From assembly GCA_027422505.1 (NCBI GenBank), contig JAPQWV010000050.1, forward strand, positions 620,001 to 684,000: a stretch of DNA of 64,000 nucleotides, in the 5' to 3' direction. The stretch is from Craterostigma plantagineum (Eukaryota > Streptophyta > Magnoliopsida > Lamiales > Linderniaceae). Each line of letters begins with the position of its first letter. Within the stretch, counting starts at the first letter, position 1. Below, piece after piece: positions 22,994 to 34,710 of the stretch. The notes under the pieces are model-generated. The model did not search any database and was not told the origin of the DNA. It saw only the letters and a program-made list of their open reading frames with translations. A program made the position numbers and the translations under genes.

Positions 22994-24407
22994 ATGAACT
23001 CCTTAACAAGCTGTTTCCGCCTATCGAATAAATCAAAATCCGCCGCCGCTTCCTCCGAACGTTCGATTCTCGCCTCTGAGACGGCGTGTGAGTTCATCGA
23101 ACATTATACGTCACGCCGACGGAAATTGATCAAATAAAAACATTAAATCATATGAAGTGAAGCTCTTTTTTTTTTTGTTTTTTTCCTGGTTATGCTGCAG
23201 TTAATGTGAACGAAGTCGAAGCTCTATACGTCCTCTTCGAAGAACTAATAATAAGCAGCAACAGCTCCACAGCTAACGACGGGCGCATTCCCAAGGTAAG
23301 CAAATATAAGCATGAGATTTGCTATGGTGTCCACATATACCGTAAGCAAATATCTCGATTTTGTGTTTTTTTTTTCAATTTTCGACACGACCATCACCTC
23401 CCGATCCTCTCAGATCAGTTGTTGTGTAAATCGTTCTCTCCATGTTTTAAAGCCGTGTATAATATTTGTGTCTTCAGAAAGAATTCGTCGCCCTTTTCAA
23501 CTGCAAGAACAAGAAGAATCTCTTGGCAGAAAGGGTTTGATTTCTGCTTCTTTTACGTATATAATCCGTAGCTATCGACCTAATAAAGTTAATATATCGA
23601 TAACCTTCTATCGACATTTGATGTGTAGCTATTTGAGCTCTTCGATCTCAAGGGCGACGGCGTGATCGAATTCGGAGAATTCGTAAGGTCGCTCAGCATC
23701 TTCCATCCTAATGCTTCCGTCGATGATAAGATTGCGTGTAAGTCTATGACAAAAGTACTTCGTCTGCTACTAAAAAATTAAGACATGAGCGTAATGGGAT
23801 TCGTTTCTTAACGCAGTCGCTTTCAGATTGTATGATCTGAGGCACACGGGCTTCATAGAGCGCGAGGAGGTAGTCCACCAAAAATTTTCTTTTCTATATT
23901 TTTTTTCCCGTATGCGGCCCTTCTATTGTTTGTTGTCGAAATTTTTTTCTGTTTTTCGTTTTATAGTTGAAGGAGCTCGTTTTGGCAACTCTGAGTTAGT
24001 CGGGAGTTACGCTATCGGAGGATGCAGTCGAAGCAATAGTCGACAAGGTGACATTTTTTTTCCCTAACATTCTTTCGCCTTTTTCAAAGTTATATGACTG
24101 TTCGATGTGCTGCAGACGCTTAAAGAGACGGACTTCAAAGCAGATGGGAAGATCGACTTTGACGAGTGGAAAGAATTGGTCGCAAGATATCCTTCGCTGA
24201 TTAAGAACATGACTCTGCCTTTTCTCAGGTTTTGATCGGTTTTTTTACGAAACCAAAACCAACTTTTTTTATGATACGAGTGAATCGAGAAAAAGTGCGT
24301 AAACTTAGAAAAGGGCATTTCGGTGATATTGCTGCAGTGAGATTACGCTGGCGTTTCCGAGCTTTGTAATGAAGACTGAGGTCACAGATTCACAGCTTAC
24401 AAGTTGA
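22994..24407 (+). CDS. Calcineurin B-like Ca2+ sensor (CBL4/SOS3-like) with a premature stop
   Basis: EF-hand calcium sensor that would activate CIPK kinases. The usual eight-exon CBL layout is present: 22994-23087, 23201-23295, 23478-23534, 23629-23737, 23817-23869, 23967-24047, 24116-24228 and 24338-24407. They splice in frame to 224 codons. Features are [14 protein letters not shown], a first EF-hand loop with [46 protein letters not shown], and the FPSF motif near the C-terminus. Codon 147 at 23997-23999 is TAG where CBLs have a Glu codon, which would cut off the fourth EF hand and the FPSF region; all later exons and splice sites remain intact. The protein starts MNSLTSC and lacks the Gly-2 myristoylation site of SOS3-type CBLs. 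The [13 protein letters not shown] segment resembles the CBL4 clade most. Confidence 0.85.
23997..23999 (+). other. In-frame TAG stop in CBL exon 6
   Basis: Exon 6 begins TTG AAG GAG directly after the acceptor at 23966, and the frame is fixed by exons 1-5 (408 nt, phase 0). The eleventh codon is TAG, followed by [16 protein letters not shown] in the same frame, the normal continuation of a CBL. A single G-to-T change from GAG explains it. Confidence 0.9.
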
Positions 24408-24913
24408 TACTCCGACGACATATCGAGTATCATCGAAGACAAGTGTTGATATTCAGATGCATTTCGATTTTTCTCGCCTATAGATCGAATCAGATCGTTC
24501 GGTCATTCTTACTGTAATGATTGTGGACAAAACAAATCATCTCAAGTATAAAATTCTGCAAGTCAAACGCCAGTGTACTTAAAAATGCAGAAAATATATT
24601 TACTTCCGCTTTAGTGTTAGCTATTTATAGATATGTCAGGTGAAGGAAATAATAGATAAATAAGAGTAGAACCATTCATCAACATGTATAATAGATTTTA
24701 TACAAACCAATGAAGCTTCCACTTTGCAGACAAGTATATGGGTTGAAAAATATATGCATATGTTATAACCAAACAGGGAAATGTTCTAATTAGGCACATA
24801 GGATGAACAGAGAAAAGAAAGACGGCAAGGCATGAAACAACTTTGAGATTCAGACAGCACAGAGTTCACTAACTGGTACCAGTTTTTCATAGTGAAATAC
24901 AAAGCGTAGATCA
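24408..24913. other. Convergent 3' spacer between the CBL and UIEF-like genes
   Basis: About 500 bp that must contain the 3' UTRs of two genes transcribed towards each other. No further gene is seen. Confidence 0.6.
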
Positions 24914-27155
24914 TCAATTGCGAGCGCGGTTTCTTGTCCATGGAGCTCCTCCACGTTGGTTGTTGGGGCCATTTATTCTCGGTCCACCACCACCACCGTT
25001 AGGTTGAGGCTGAGACGAAAATGCCCTCATTCTTTGTTCCTTCATGTTGGCAAAGAGTGAATCCAATGTTTTCGGCTTTGCTCCTTCTGAATGATATGCA
25101 GATGGTCCCACCTCTTTCTGCACATTAAACAGTCAATAGAATCAAGTACTTGCAATAATGTCGATATAAAAGAAACAAGAATGGCACCTTACCTTCACAG
25201 TGAAGGAACCTATATTCTTCTGCGTAACACGGGCCCCATTCCTGCGTCAAATGGCATAGAGTATAAGCATCTGATATACTAAAAATACTAAAGCAGAGAG
25301 ACAGAATGCAGACTGTTCGACTCAAGCTCTATCACTGCTTCAATCTTATAAATTTTCGTCATTACTCCCCTTTGATCTGCAGCCAACAAGCAGTTTAATG
25401 TATTCCAAAAAAAAAAGATCCTTCCCTTAACCGCTTGAGTTTCATTTACAAGGAAGTGGATGTGCTTTCAGAACATTGAGAAAACCACTGGCCTGATACT
25501 ACGGATGCAATTGATGCTCCAAGTTACTAAGACTAACTACATAGTCAAGCCAATATGTAACAATCGAGCCTTCGATAGCCACCTCAAATCATCTGGACAC
25601 AAATATATAACGGAGAACATAACTCTGTCTGACATCTCCAGGATGACATCATAAACAGAGGTCATGTCCGAACCCCGGCAAATTGAAAATACATCATATC
25701 GTATATCCAAAGCTGCAAAGTGATTAAAGAACCATGCATGATGATATCTTCATAACACACTTGTACATTTAGCACTTCATGAGACAGCATGACTCAGTTA
25801 GCTTATTTATTCAACATCCATGTACAAACTTGATCTCAAATTATCTCAGGAGCAGACAGATCAATATGTCAAACTGACGACTTCCATGTCAAACTGACGA
25901 CTTCCAGTGAACTCATTCAAACGATTACATCTGTGAGGGGCTTTCAATAACTTGATTCATTAACAGCTATCTTCCAGTTCACTGTCAAAACCGCAACTAG
26001 AACAGAGATCAAGGCCGTCCAACTGCCCATTTTTCTTGATGCTCAAATAATAAATCAAGGGTAGAAGTTTTGCCATTCAATCTGTTAAACTTCTGCCTCT
26101 GTATGGATGCATTATTCTTAGGTAGGCAACTTGTAAGTAGCATCACTACCCGACCAAAAGTGACACATGCATGGGGTGAGCGTCAAAACCAATATCAGGG
26201 ATGATAGACAGTGCGGCTTAGATGGTTCATCTAGATTCACATGATACTTCTGGTGCCGATAAAAAAACTTAAGCACACAAAGAAACAGAACCCTTCTTTC
26301 TGGATAAACCACATGAATGTTGAAAGCTTCCCAAAATAAACATGCAGACGTTTATGCCAAAGTGGACAAGCACCGCAAATTACCTGAACCAACAATTAAA
26401 AAAAATCACCACTACTCAAAACAGGCAAACATCCAGCTTATCTTAAACCATCAAGGTCATACACAGGTCACAGATAAACATAATAATGTGCATAACAAGT
26501 TTTATACCTTGGTTTGTTTGTATTGAATGGCTTGCTCTTCCCAAAAGCTCTGTTGCGAATAGGAGCCATGGCCGCCTTTTTAGCAGCATCAGATGCCAAA
26601 GGGAACTGATTATCTTGGAACTTTGACCTTTTCTGTGAAAGAGCACCCTATTCAAAAATAAAAGAAAAATCAAATAAGATTAAAAAAAAAGACATACTTC
26701 TCCAATCTAGAAATTTTTATCCTGTTAATAGGTTGGATTAATCGTACATACCTGCCTAAGAGATGACCGTGTGTCCATAAACTTTCTAACTTTCATATTT
26801 CTATCTTGCACAGATTTGTTTATGAATTTCTGATTGCGGTTCTGCAAATATAATTTAGAATACGGCCATGGATGAGTTCATGGTTAGATAACCAAGTAAC
26901 CAGATCAGGAAAATCAACGCAGTTCTTACCGAAACTCTTTGCTTCTTGGGCTTGGTGGGTTTAGCTTTTGACATATTAATGATGTCATCTGCATATAGCA
27001 TAGTAGGAGATGAAGATGAATAAGAAAGAGTAATGAAAAAAAAGAAGCAAGCCAGATATGTGAACAAATACATAATTGAGCGCAAGTCCACCTAAAGTCA
27101 TGTCCATTTTCTTCTCGGTGAGAGCAATTGCTTCAGTTATAGGAGTGGCTGCCAT
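24914..27155 (-). CDS. UAP56-interacting export factor (UIEF) family protein
   Basis: Plant mRNA export adaptor related to the UIEF1/UIEF2 family, which bind the RNA helicase UAP56 in the nucleus. Six exons, 27155-27092, 26988-26930, 26841-26752, 26647-26508, 25241-25193 and 25117-24914, give 201 residues without internal stops. The N-terminus has the short UAP56-binding-type motif MDMTLDDIINMSK (about residues 17-29), then Lys/Arg-rich segments (KPTKPKKQR, QKRSKFQDNQFP, AAMAPIRNRAF), then the conserved PKTLDSLFANMKEQRM and a Gly/Asn/Arg-rich tail ending in TRNRARN. Arabidopsis homologues have the same order and length. Intron 4 is long (26507-25242). Family recognition is from memory of the motif order; no search was possible. 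Confidence 0.85.
25866..25905. repeat. 20-bp tandem duplication in UIEF intron 4
   Basis: ATGTCAAACTGACGACTTCC occurs twice back to back with no mismatch. It is a simple slippage-size duplication in a large intron. Confidence 0.9.
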
Positions 27156-28167
27156 CTGAAATATTAGGTATTGTATCTTGAAACAAAAGCGAACACACAG
27201 AGGAAGCAGTCTGCACCAAGAAAAAAAAAAGAAGCAATTGATTAGACATAACTTGCAGGAGAAACAGATGAATAACTAATGGCAGACACTCCTAGGTTTA
27301 TAACACATATTTTGACGAGGTTCCCAACTAATTGTAAGATGTAGACATATCCATATCCCAATGCAAACTCAGCTGAGAAATAAAGCACAACTAAACCAGG
27401 AAATACCACAAAAAGAATAGAAGTCTTCATCATTCACATCCCACAGTAAATGAAGGCATCGCAACTAGAAGGGCGAAAAAAAAATCATCATCACTTGTTC
27501 AACACCGTATTCGAATTGGAACCAAGACCACCAATCACATATCAAAAAGGATTTGCACGGTTAAACGAGAGACGCATACTTAATTAACAAATAAACTATC
27601 GGGTAAACTGCTCGTAAAATATCCGAACTCGAGAATTTACGAGTGTCTCTTACACATGACAAAGTGGGAAAAAAAAGTAATTGGAAAGCTACCTGATAAT
27701 CGAAGTTCGTAACAGAGATCAAAAGGGCGATGATTGGAGAGGGCTAGGGTTTGCGATTTAAAGGAGAACAGCGTAAGATAAGCCAGAGGCGGTTTTACGC
27801 TGAAAATTACAGCGCGGTCTTCAATTTAAAGGATTGAGCAAGGGGAATCTAACAGAATATTCTCTTCTATTATGTTGTTTTTTTTTTTTTTTAATTTTAT
27901 TTTTTACAATCCGAGTTATCCCCACACAACCCGGCTATGCCCTAACCGCCACACACTTCAGAGATGAAACTAGTGGTAAGATGGATATGTCCCAAATCCA
28001 CCCAACAACGATAGTCGATGGCCTTATGTTGTAAATACGGAGATAAAATAAATAAACCAATTTTTTGTTTTGTTTTCCTTATTTTTTTAAGAAACAAATT
28101 TTTTAAGTATAATTTTACTAAAAACAAATTCACAAGGACTAGGGCCACTTACATTAGTAATAATAAA

Positions 28168-28393
28168 TACTCCCGTTTTATCACATATGTTGGTGGACAC
28201 GGATATTAAGGTGGTATTATTATAATAATATTACAAATAATAAAGTGTATATTTTGACACGTCTTTTAAGAATATTTAATATTATTATATTGATTGTTTG
28301 TGATAGTTTTTTTGCTAAATAAGGAAAGGTGATAAAATTAGTGGGACGCCCGAAATGGCAAAATGTGATAAAATTAGTGGGACGGAGGTAGTA
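28168..28393. mobile_element. Stowaway-like MITE, copy A
   Basis: Starts TACTCCCGTTTTATCACAT and ends GTGGGACGGAGGTAGTA. Its interior (TAAAGTGTATATTTTGACAC and onward) is closely repeated at 47908-48154. It lies in the spacer 27156-28827, in which no gene is seen. The left part of that spacer is the probable promoter of the UIEF-like gene. Confidence 0.7.
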
Positions 28394-28827
28394 ATACTTA
28401 TATCTACTTTCTAAAGAAACACAACAATTAGAAATCCTACAACATGGTACTTCTCAACTTCTTGTCACAAAAATGATTAAAGACTTCCCATATGGTTTGA
28501 CACATGAAGTATGTGTATTCTTTATGTGACTATCAAATATGTATGGTACCAAGATCGAACATTCAATCCATCTACATATGATATGACCCAAATTAATAAC
28601 TGCAATAAGTTGGTTAAAATCACACCAAAAAAGAAGTAGCTTCGTAATAAATTTATTGAAGTTACCGAGACAACATATGGGTATTATTTTGGGAAACAAA
28701 GGGAAAAAACACGAGTAAAATGTGTATCATTACCACCATATATCTATTCCAATAGATATATTATTTGATTCAAAATCTTGAAATAAAATTAAAAAAAAAA
28801 AAAAAATTGCAGGCGCAGAGCAGCTTC

Positions 28828-30283
28828 TCAGTTAACACCATATACCCACGTCTCAGTATTGCTTGCGTAGTTAACCAACTCATCAGCTTCAAACCACAGG
28901 CTAATCTCATCCTTGGCTGTCTCAGGCCCATCACTACCATGAATTATATTCCTGCAAAAAAAAAAAACATCAACACAAATTACAAATTTCAGCATAGTTT
29001 TCGTAACTGAGTTCGATCGATAATCATCAGTTCGATTCTTGAAGATGTTCACCTTCCAACGACAACAGCTAAATCTCCCCTTATGGTTCCAGGCTCAGAT
29101 TTCTGAGGATCAGTGGCTCCAATGAGCTTACGCCCGTACTTTATCACTCCTTCGCCTTCCCATACCTAAGACGAGGACCGAAATCACCGATATTTTACCT
29201 TTTTCTAATCCTACTAAACAGTAAGTTTTCGAGGAAAGAAAAAACAATTGAGTTTTTTTTTTTTTATCTAACCATGGCTACGACGGGGCCAGAACTGAGG
29301 AAATCGCAGAGACCGTTAAAGAAAGGCCTCTCCTTTAAGTCATGGTAATGCTTCTCCGCAAATTCCTTTGTGGGGATCACCACCTTGATAGCCACGAGCT
29401 TGAATCCCTTCCGCTCGAACCGTGAAATGATCTCAGATATCTGTAAGGAAACACAACACCCCTTTTTAGTAATCAGCAAGCACAACGCAAAATAACCGAA
29501 CAAGGCAAAAGATCCAAGGCCAAGGTGAGCAAGTGATGATGTACCAATCCTCTTTGCACTCCATCAGGTTTGATTGCAATGAAAGTCCTCTCCATCTTCA
29601 AAAGGCAAATGAGAAATTAGTCGACGAAATAAAAAGGTACTGAGAAATGCAGAACAAGAAGAGTCAGTACCTCAGCAGCATGAGCTTCTTGATCTTGAAG
29701 CACGACCAAACCTGTATGTAGAAAACAATGTAACTTCATCACCATATTGTAAGGAATATCGATGATCAGTTTACTACACAGCATATGATCGTATTCTGAC
29801 ATAATTTTACCTGCTAATGGAAGAACGAGTGCCCCAGAAATCCAACCCTTGGTAGATGCATTTCCCCAATTCGATGCGCAAAACTTGGCCAAAGACGACA
29901 ATCTCCCACGGCTTGAAACTGCAGCTGCTACAGCCGAAGCTTGGCCGCCTAAAAACCAATTTAATTGACTTTAATTTCTCAGTTTACATTTTATGGGTCG
30001 ATTCAGTTATGTCTGCGACGGAGTAAAAAAAAAACACGGGTAAGGACGACGGATCCATCATGGATCCACGGTCCGATCCGAGTCCGACCCGCCCGTTTCT
30101 ATATCCATTTTGGGAATGGTTGAATGCTAAAAAAAGAAATCAAACTGTTTTCGTGGTCTAGATTGCAAATGAAGAGGTAAATGCGTAATGAAATAGGAAA
30201 ACTTCACCTGAAAACGAGCGAGATGCTTGCTTTGAAGCAGACGAGAGGAAAGATTTGGCAGATCTGCAGATTTGAGACCTCAT
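28828..30283 (-). CDS. NDPK3: Nucleoside diphosphate kinase, organellar (NDPK3-type)
   Basis: NDP kinase transferring the gamma-phosphate of ATP to other NDPs through a phosphohistidine. Seven exons, 30283-30208, 29948-29811, 29711-29671, 29595-29545, 29440-29273, 29165-29053 and 28951-28828, give 236 residues, the usual size of NDPK3. Residues 1 to about 85 form a Ser/Arg-rich organelle targeting region ([19 protein letters not shown]...) with a hydrophobic segment. The catalytic domain starts [17 protein letters not shown], followed by [40 protein letters not shown] and the active site NIIHGSDG (His about 200). The gene ends [12 protein letters not shown]3 is known from mitochondrial intermembrane space and thylakoid lumen; the sequence alone does not say which applies. 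No defect is visible. Confidence 0.93.
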
Positions 30284-30858
30284 TTCGAATGTAGTGAGAG
30301 AACTCCGAAGTCTGTAAGAGTTTCGGTTGTTTCTATTGTTGGTGAGTGAGTGAGTGGTCAGTTCTTGATTTTTGAGGGAGGAATCGTAATCGTTGGGCTG
30401 ATAAAAATCTCATCTTTTTTTTTTTGTTTTTCTAATCATAAAGATATACAGAACATTGCAAATTGATCCCTGGCGCCTGGAATAAGTAGCTTTTTGCCCC
30501 ACCGCTTTTGGGAATATTCATCTTTTGTTGCGGGTTCTAATAACAAAATAACGAAAATGCTACAGAAAAAATGTGGAATTCCTTTATAATTTTACTGAAT
30601 TACTATTCACCGCCCCATTTTTCCTAGTCACGTCCCCCTAAAGGGATGTAAAAAGATGTTTTTGCGCTTTAAAGTAATTTAAAAAGAAAAAAACTAACTA
30701 AATATATAATTTTGGTACGAAATACTGAAAACTACATACTCAAATAAATTCGAACGATCGATCGATACGGAAATTTTTTTTTATTTAATATTTCAGGACC
30801 GACGATCGATATTTTCGGACCGATCGATCGATTTTAGGACCGACCGATCGATATTGTC
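30284..30858. other. Spacer with CGATCGAT-rich short repeats
   Basis: Contains the NDPK promoter next to 30283. At 30750-30860 a unit like GGACCGAYCGATCGATATT is repeated three to four times, spaced about 25 bp and built on the palindrome CGATCG. No gene is seen. Confidence 0.6.
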
Positions 30859-30989
30859 CTAAAAATAATTCGTACGTAGATGAATTAGCGAACACGGATC
30901 GAAACAGATTGAAAAAAGTCCCGAACGAACCAAAATTCCGGCCGGCGCTTGGCAATGCCGAACAATAATTTCGGCCGCCACAAGGCACG

Positions 30990-32240
30990 GCCGAAACACA
31001 ATTTCGGCTTTGTCATGAACTTGAAGACCGTATCTTTTTAGGTACGCGCACATTGTGAGCTTTGTCACAGCGTTGAATTTCTGCAGTGTCAGCTCGTACG
31101 GATATCCGGGGTTGAAGAACATCCTCGTCCTCATCAAAAAGAGCATCGCCTCGGGCAATTTATTGTGCCAGCTCATAACCCTCAACTTCTTTGTTAGCCT
31201 CGGGACAGGGACATCGGAATCAGTCACATGTGACAGACACCTTGTGTTTCCCGTGGCGAAGTAGAGCCATGTCGAACCCCACATGGTCTCGCCGTCCAAT
31301 CCGCTGGAATTGTAGTGCACGATGAACGCCTTACTTGAGATGTTGGAGAATCTTTTGTCCGTGTCACGAGCGAATGCGAAGAACTTTTTTGTCCCTTTGA
31401 CGAGCTTCTGAGAATACTTCGGCTCGTCCTTGAACACGATGGAGGCGGCGGCCAGAGCAACTGCCATTTCTCTAGCAAGTTCCGGGCCTGAGGCGGTTTC
31501 CGGGCCTGACGAGGATAGTCGATATCCTCCGGCCGCTGCTAGCAATAGTCGTCGGACTCGTTCATCGAACCGCCAACCTTAGGTAGGAAAGCAGAAAATA
31601 AATTAGCAACTTATAGAAAATGAATTATTACTATAAGTACGTACATGACTGTATATTGTGTCGATTGTTGTGGCTTTGCTGTCGAAGGTAAGGAGCATAT
31701 AGTCCGTACCCCACTTGATGAGGTCTCTGACATGATCGTACCTTGATGTATCGGTACTTTGCCGAGTACTCCAGCAAAGAATCGACACAACGTACGCCAA
31801 CGGGATATGTAGCTTTGCGATATCTCCCCCGTCGTGGTACCCTCCGACCAACTCGTTTTTCAGTCTCGTCTCCCTCCACGGGACAGTGAAGTTATCCGAA
31901 AGCTTTTCAGCTTCGAACAAAAATAAATTATTATCGTCTTTGCAGCACCATATATATTTTCAGAGCCAAATATTATATATATACTCCCACAAATTTATAT
32001 TTGTGCGCCTCGAAGAATCCAAGGCTGAGATCGGCAACCCTCGTGTATTTCGAAGACCGGGGAGTATGATGGCGACGAGGCACCAGGGACTCAACCATGA
32101 TAGTTGGCAGAACGACGCGGACTACCATCGCTGCCGAATAATCTTCTTCGTGGTTATGAGGGTGCAGAATCAAAGTCTGCTCCTCCCAAGTCTGATTATC
32201 AATTCATTTTCCTTTTTTTCTTTTTTGTTTTACCGAATTT
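30990..32240 (-). pseudogene. KORRIGAN-like GH9A endoglucanase fragment, copy A
   Basis: Minus-strand remnant of a KORRIGAN-type membrane-anchored GH9 endo-1,4-beta-glucanase. Exon-like blocks are 32173-31990 (VVLPTIMVESLVPRRHHTP, the membrane-stem border, then LSLGFFEAHK), about 31920-31640 (NFTVPWRETR, NELVGGYHDGGD with both GH9 aspartates, LIKWGTDYML), and about 31580-30990 (ELAREMAVALAAASIVFKD, KLVKGTKKFFAFARD, WGSTWLYFATGN, SPGYPYE-like FNPGYPYE, then a diverged stretch). The TMxSWS segment is altered, the segment after CAYLKRYGL no longer resembles GH9, and the C-terminal third with the HHRG and catalytic Glu regions is missing. It is read as a decayed gene, not a working enzyme. Confidence 0.72.
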
Positions 32241-32282
32241 CTGCTCACTTTTTTGTTTAACTGAACTTAAGTGAATCAGTGA

Positions 32283-32313
<31 letters not shown>

Positions 32314-32325
32314 TATATATATATA

Positions 32326-32360
32326 CTAGATATTCGAAGCCGCGCACAAGGCGCGGCGAT
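32326..32360 (-). mobile_element. Helitron 3' terminus
   Basis: On the minus strand the sequence reads CCGCGCCTTGTGCGCGG, a 6-bp stem with a 5-base loop, then CTTCGAATATCTAG followed by T. A GC-rich hairpin about 10 bp before a CTAG end next to T is the Helitron 3' signature. The element body would extend to higher coordinates; its 5' end was not found. A degenerate relative of the hairpin (GTGCACAAGGCGC) occurs at about 33197. Confidence 0.6.
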
Positions 32361-32700
32361 AAATGGCCCATATATTTTCGTTTATTATTATTCTTTATGA
32401 GCATACCTAATATAAAATTATGAACATGAACTTTATAATACAATGTTATCAAGTTTGTAAAGAAGGTTATGACTTTCCAACCCAAGTGAGTATAATCCAA
32501 CTCCATTTAAAATGTCACATTTAACGCATTACAGTCAAATATCAATTATGTCTATTATGCCTTGAGTGATTTATTTAGTGGAATTAAATCATGCCAAGTA
32601 GATAGGGAAGAGAATACCAATAAAGAATACGCTACATAATCACATTTGTAATCAATAGAACTTTATATCTCATTAAACGCCCTACACCAGTTACTAAAAT

Positions 32701-33073
32701 CAATGTTGTAAAACTCGTTAGGCGCTAGGCGGTTTCTACGCGGAAATTAGTCGGTATACTGATTTTTTATAAATTTTATTTATACGCTAATATACCAAAA
32801 AATTTATCAATTTAAATAAATAATGTCAATCCTAATAATATTTTTCATGTATTTATAAAAAAAAAACTTCGCAAAAAAATTGTTTTTAATTTATAAAAAA
32901 AATAGATAAAAAATAGACCGCGCAGTCGACTGCCTAGCCGCCTAGTCGCTCGCCTAATCGTCCGCCTAGGCCGATTAATCGGTTCCACCGATTAATCAAC
33001 CGCCTAGCCCAAAAACACCTCCGAGAGGGCCGCCTAGCGCTAGGCGGCACCTAGGCCGAGTTTTACAACAGTG
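32701..33073. mobile_element. hAT-type MITE with GGCGCTAGGCGG ends
   Basis: Terminal inverted repeats CAATGTTGTAAAACTCG and CGAGTTTTACAACAGTG match at 16 of 17 positions. The element is flanked by the exact 8-bp duplication ACTAAAAT (32693-32700 and 33074-33081). The interior has further inverted GCGCTAGGCGG motifs. Size is 373 bp with no coding capacity. Confidence 0.88.
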
Positions 33074-33893
33074 ACTAAAATGCATAGGAAGCCCATCCAA
33101 GATAATAGGCAATCATTGCTACAAATCGTAGCTTACGACTAATTCACTATTCATAAGCCCATCCACGCTTATAAGTATTAATAAAATATATAGGGACGTG
33201 CACAAGGCGCAGAAATAAATACCCGTATTTTTCTTATCTTATGTTCAGAAAAAATAGGCAATTTGTAGTTACAATAAGAAGATATCTTTTATATTATTAT
33301 TGGAATATATATAAGGCAAACATATAAAATAACAAGTTAATATAAAATTATTATTCATTCACTTACAAGTCATTGTATCTTTTATTGGACAATGCCTACA
33401 AAAAAAACAATGCGGTTATATAATATTAAATGCAAATGAATATAATATTATTGAACATCAAAAATAAAATTGAAGAGAAGTCGTGAGACACAATTTTGAA
33501 TGAATGTTTGTGATGAAAAAGCGTGTTATATTTTCTCTGACTGGCTGAGTAAAAGGTTTATCATAAATTAATTTAGTCGTATTAACTGATTTTATATTTT
33601 CTTAAATAATTACCAAAACCATTAAATTTTATATTACGTTAGTCAATAATCTGCAAAAATAAGAAAAATGCTGCTAACGCTTTAGAGGGGATACATCTAT
33701 ATATTAGAGGGATATATAAGAAGTGTTTGATTAGACATGTCACACCTTCCACAATTTCTTGAATAATCTCCTTGGGGTTTTATCCCATGACTATCGTGTT
33801 GTTAAAATTTGTTTACGTAACACATGGAGATTTAATCTCATCCTCAGAATGTGCCGTGTAAGCCCATAGCTGGTTGAGTGTGGATACTCCAGG

Positions 33894-34216
33894 TAGGGGT
33901 GAGCAAAAATATAAAACCGGATTATGATCTTTATCCGTTTTCAAAACCCGATAAAATGGATATTTCGTTTTAAAAACCAGATCGAATACGTATAGTTGTT
34001 TGTCTAAAATCCGAATATTCGGTTTTATATTTAAATAATAGAAAAATACAAAAATAGACCTAAAAGAAAAATGAAGGTCCACAAGGAAAAAAAATCCTCA
34101 AAAAAGATTATTTGAATATCTGTATAGAGCATGGATATCCGACTAAAACCAGATCGAATACTGATATCATTTTTCCGATATCCGAAAATCCGCATTTCCA
34201 GTTTTGTTCACCCCTA
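33894..34216. mobile_element. hAT-like MITE of the TAGGGGTGAGCAAAA family, copy 1
   Basis: Ends TAGGGGTGAGCAAAA and TTTTGTTCACCCCTA are inverted copies. Inside are AAACCGGATTATG, AAAACCCGATAAAATGGATAT and CCGAAAATCCGC, the same motifs found at 58038-58735. The flanking 8-mers ACTCCAGG and ACTCGGTG agree at only 5 of 8 positions, so the target duplication is eroded or absent. Confidence 0.7.
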
Positions 34217-34489
34217 ACTCGGTGGTTGTAAAAAAAATAGACAAGCTTTGTTGATTGTCATGCAACTTTTGCTTTTTACCCTAATTTTCATTATTATTTT
34301 ACTATTATAATTTATAAGGAATGCTAAACGATGTCGTTTTATATTCATATCAGGAAGAAATCATCTCCAAGGTACAAATAAGGTATTCTCATGAGATTGT
34401 AGGCTTGTAGGCATCATTGCGCTAGGGTATAGATTACGACGAAAATTCACTGTTCATTCTATCATTCACACTTATAATATATTATATAT

Positions 34490-34710
34490 ATTTTTATATA
34501 TATATATCAAACTTCTTTCAGTTCTTTCATATATAAACCAATGCACATAATAAATAGGAATGTGCACTAGCAAGATGTCAATTGACACCGTAGAGTTAAA
34601 AAGACCAAAGCGAATCGTATTTCCAACACACACACACACACATATATTACCCATCAATTAATGTAGTAAATTTGCACGAATTATTACCACATATCGATTG
34701 CTATCAATAT
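34490..34710. repeat. Duplicated flank, unit 1 (continues at 39379-39510)
   Basis: Sequence from ATATATATCAAACTTCTTTC through CCAATGCACATAATAA to TCGATTGCTATCAATAT is repeated at 39712-39930. The part following that repeat (39930-40030, TTGTAAACTTGCACGAATG and onward) matches 39385-39510, directly after the young copia element. The copia element therefore inserted into one unit of a local duplication. Confidence 0.75.

Noticed and set aside
30859..31545. Functional GH9 enzyme
   Set aside because: The C-terminal catalytic third is missing and the sequence after CAYLKRYGL no longer resembles GH9.
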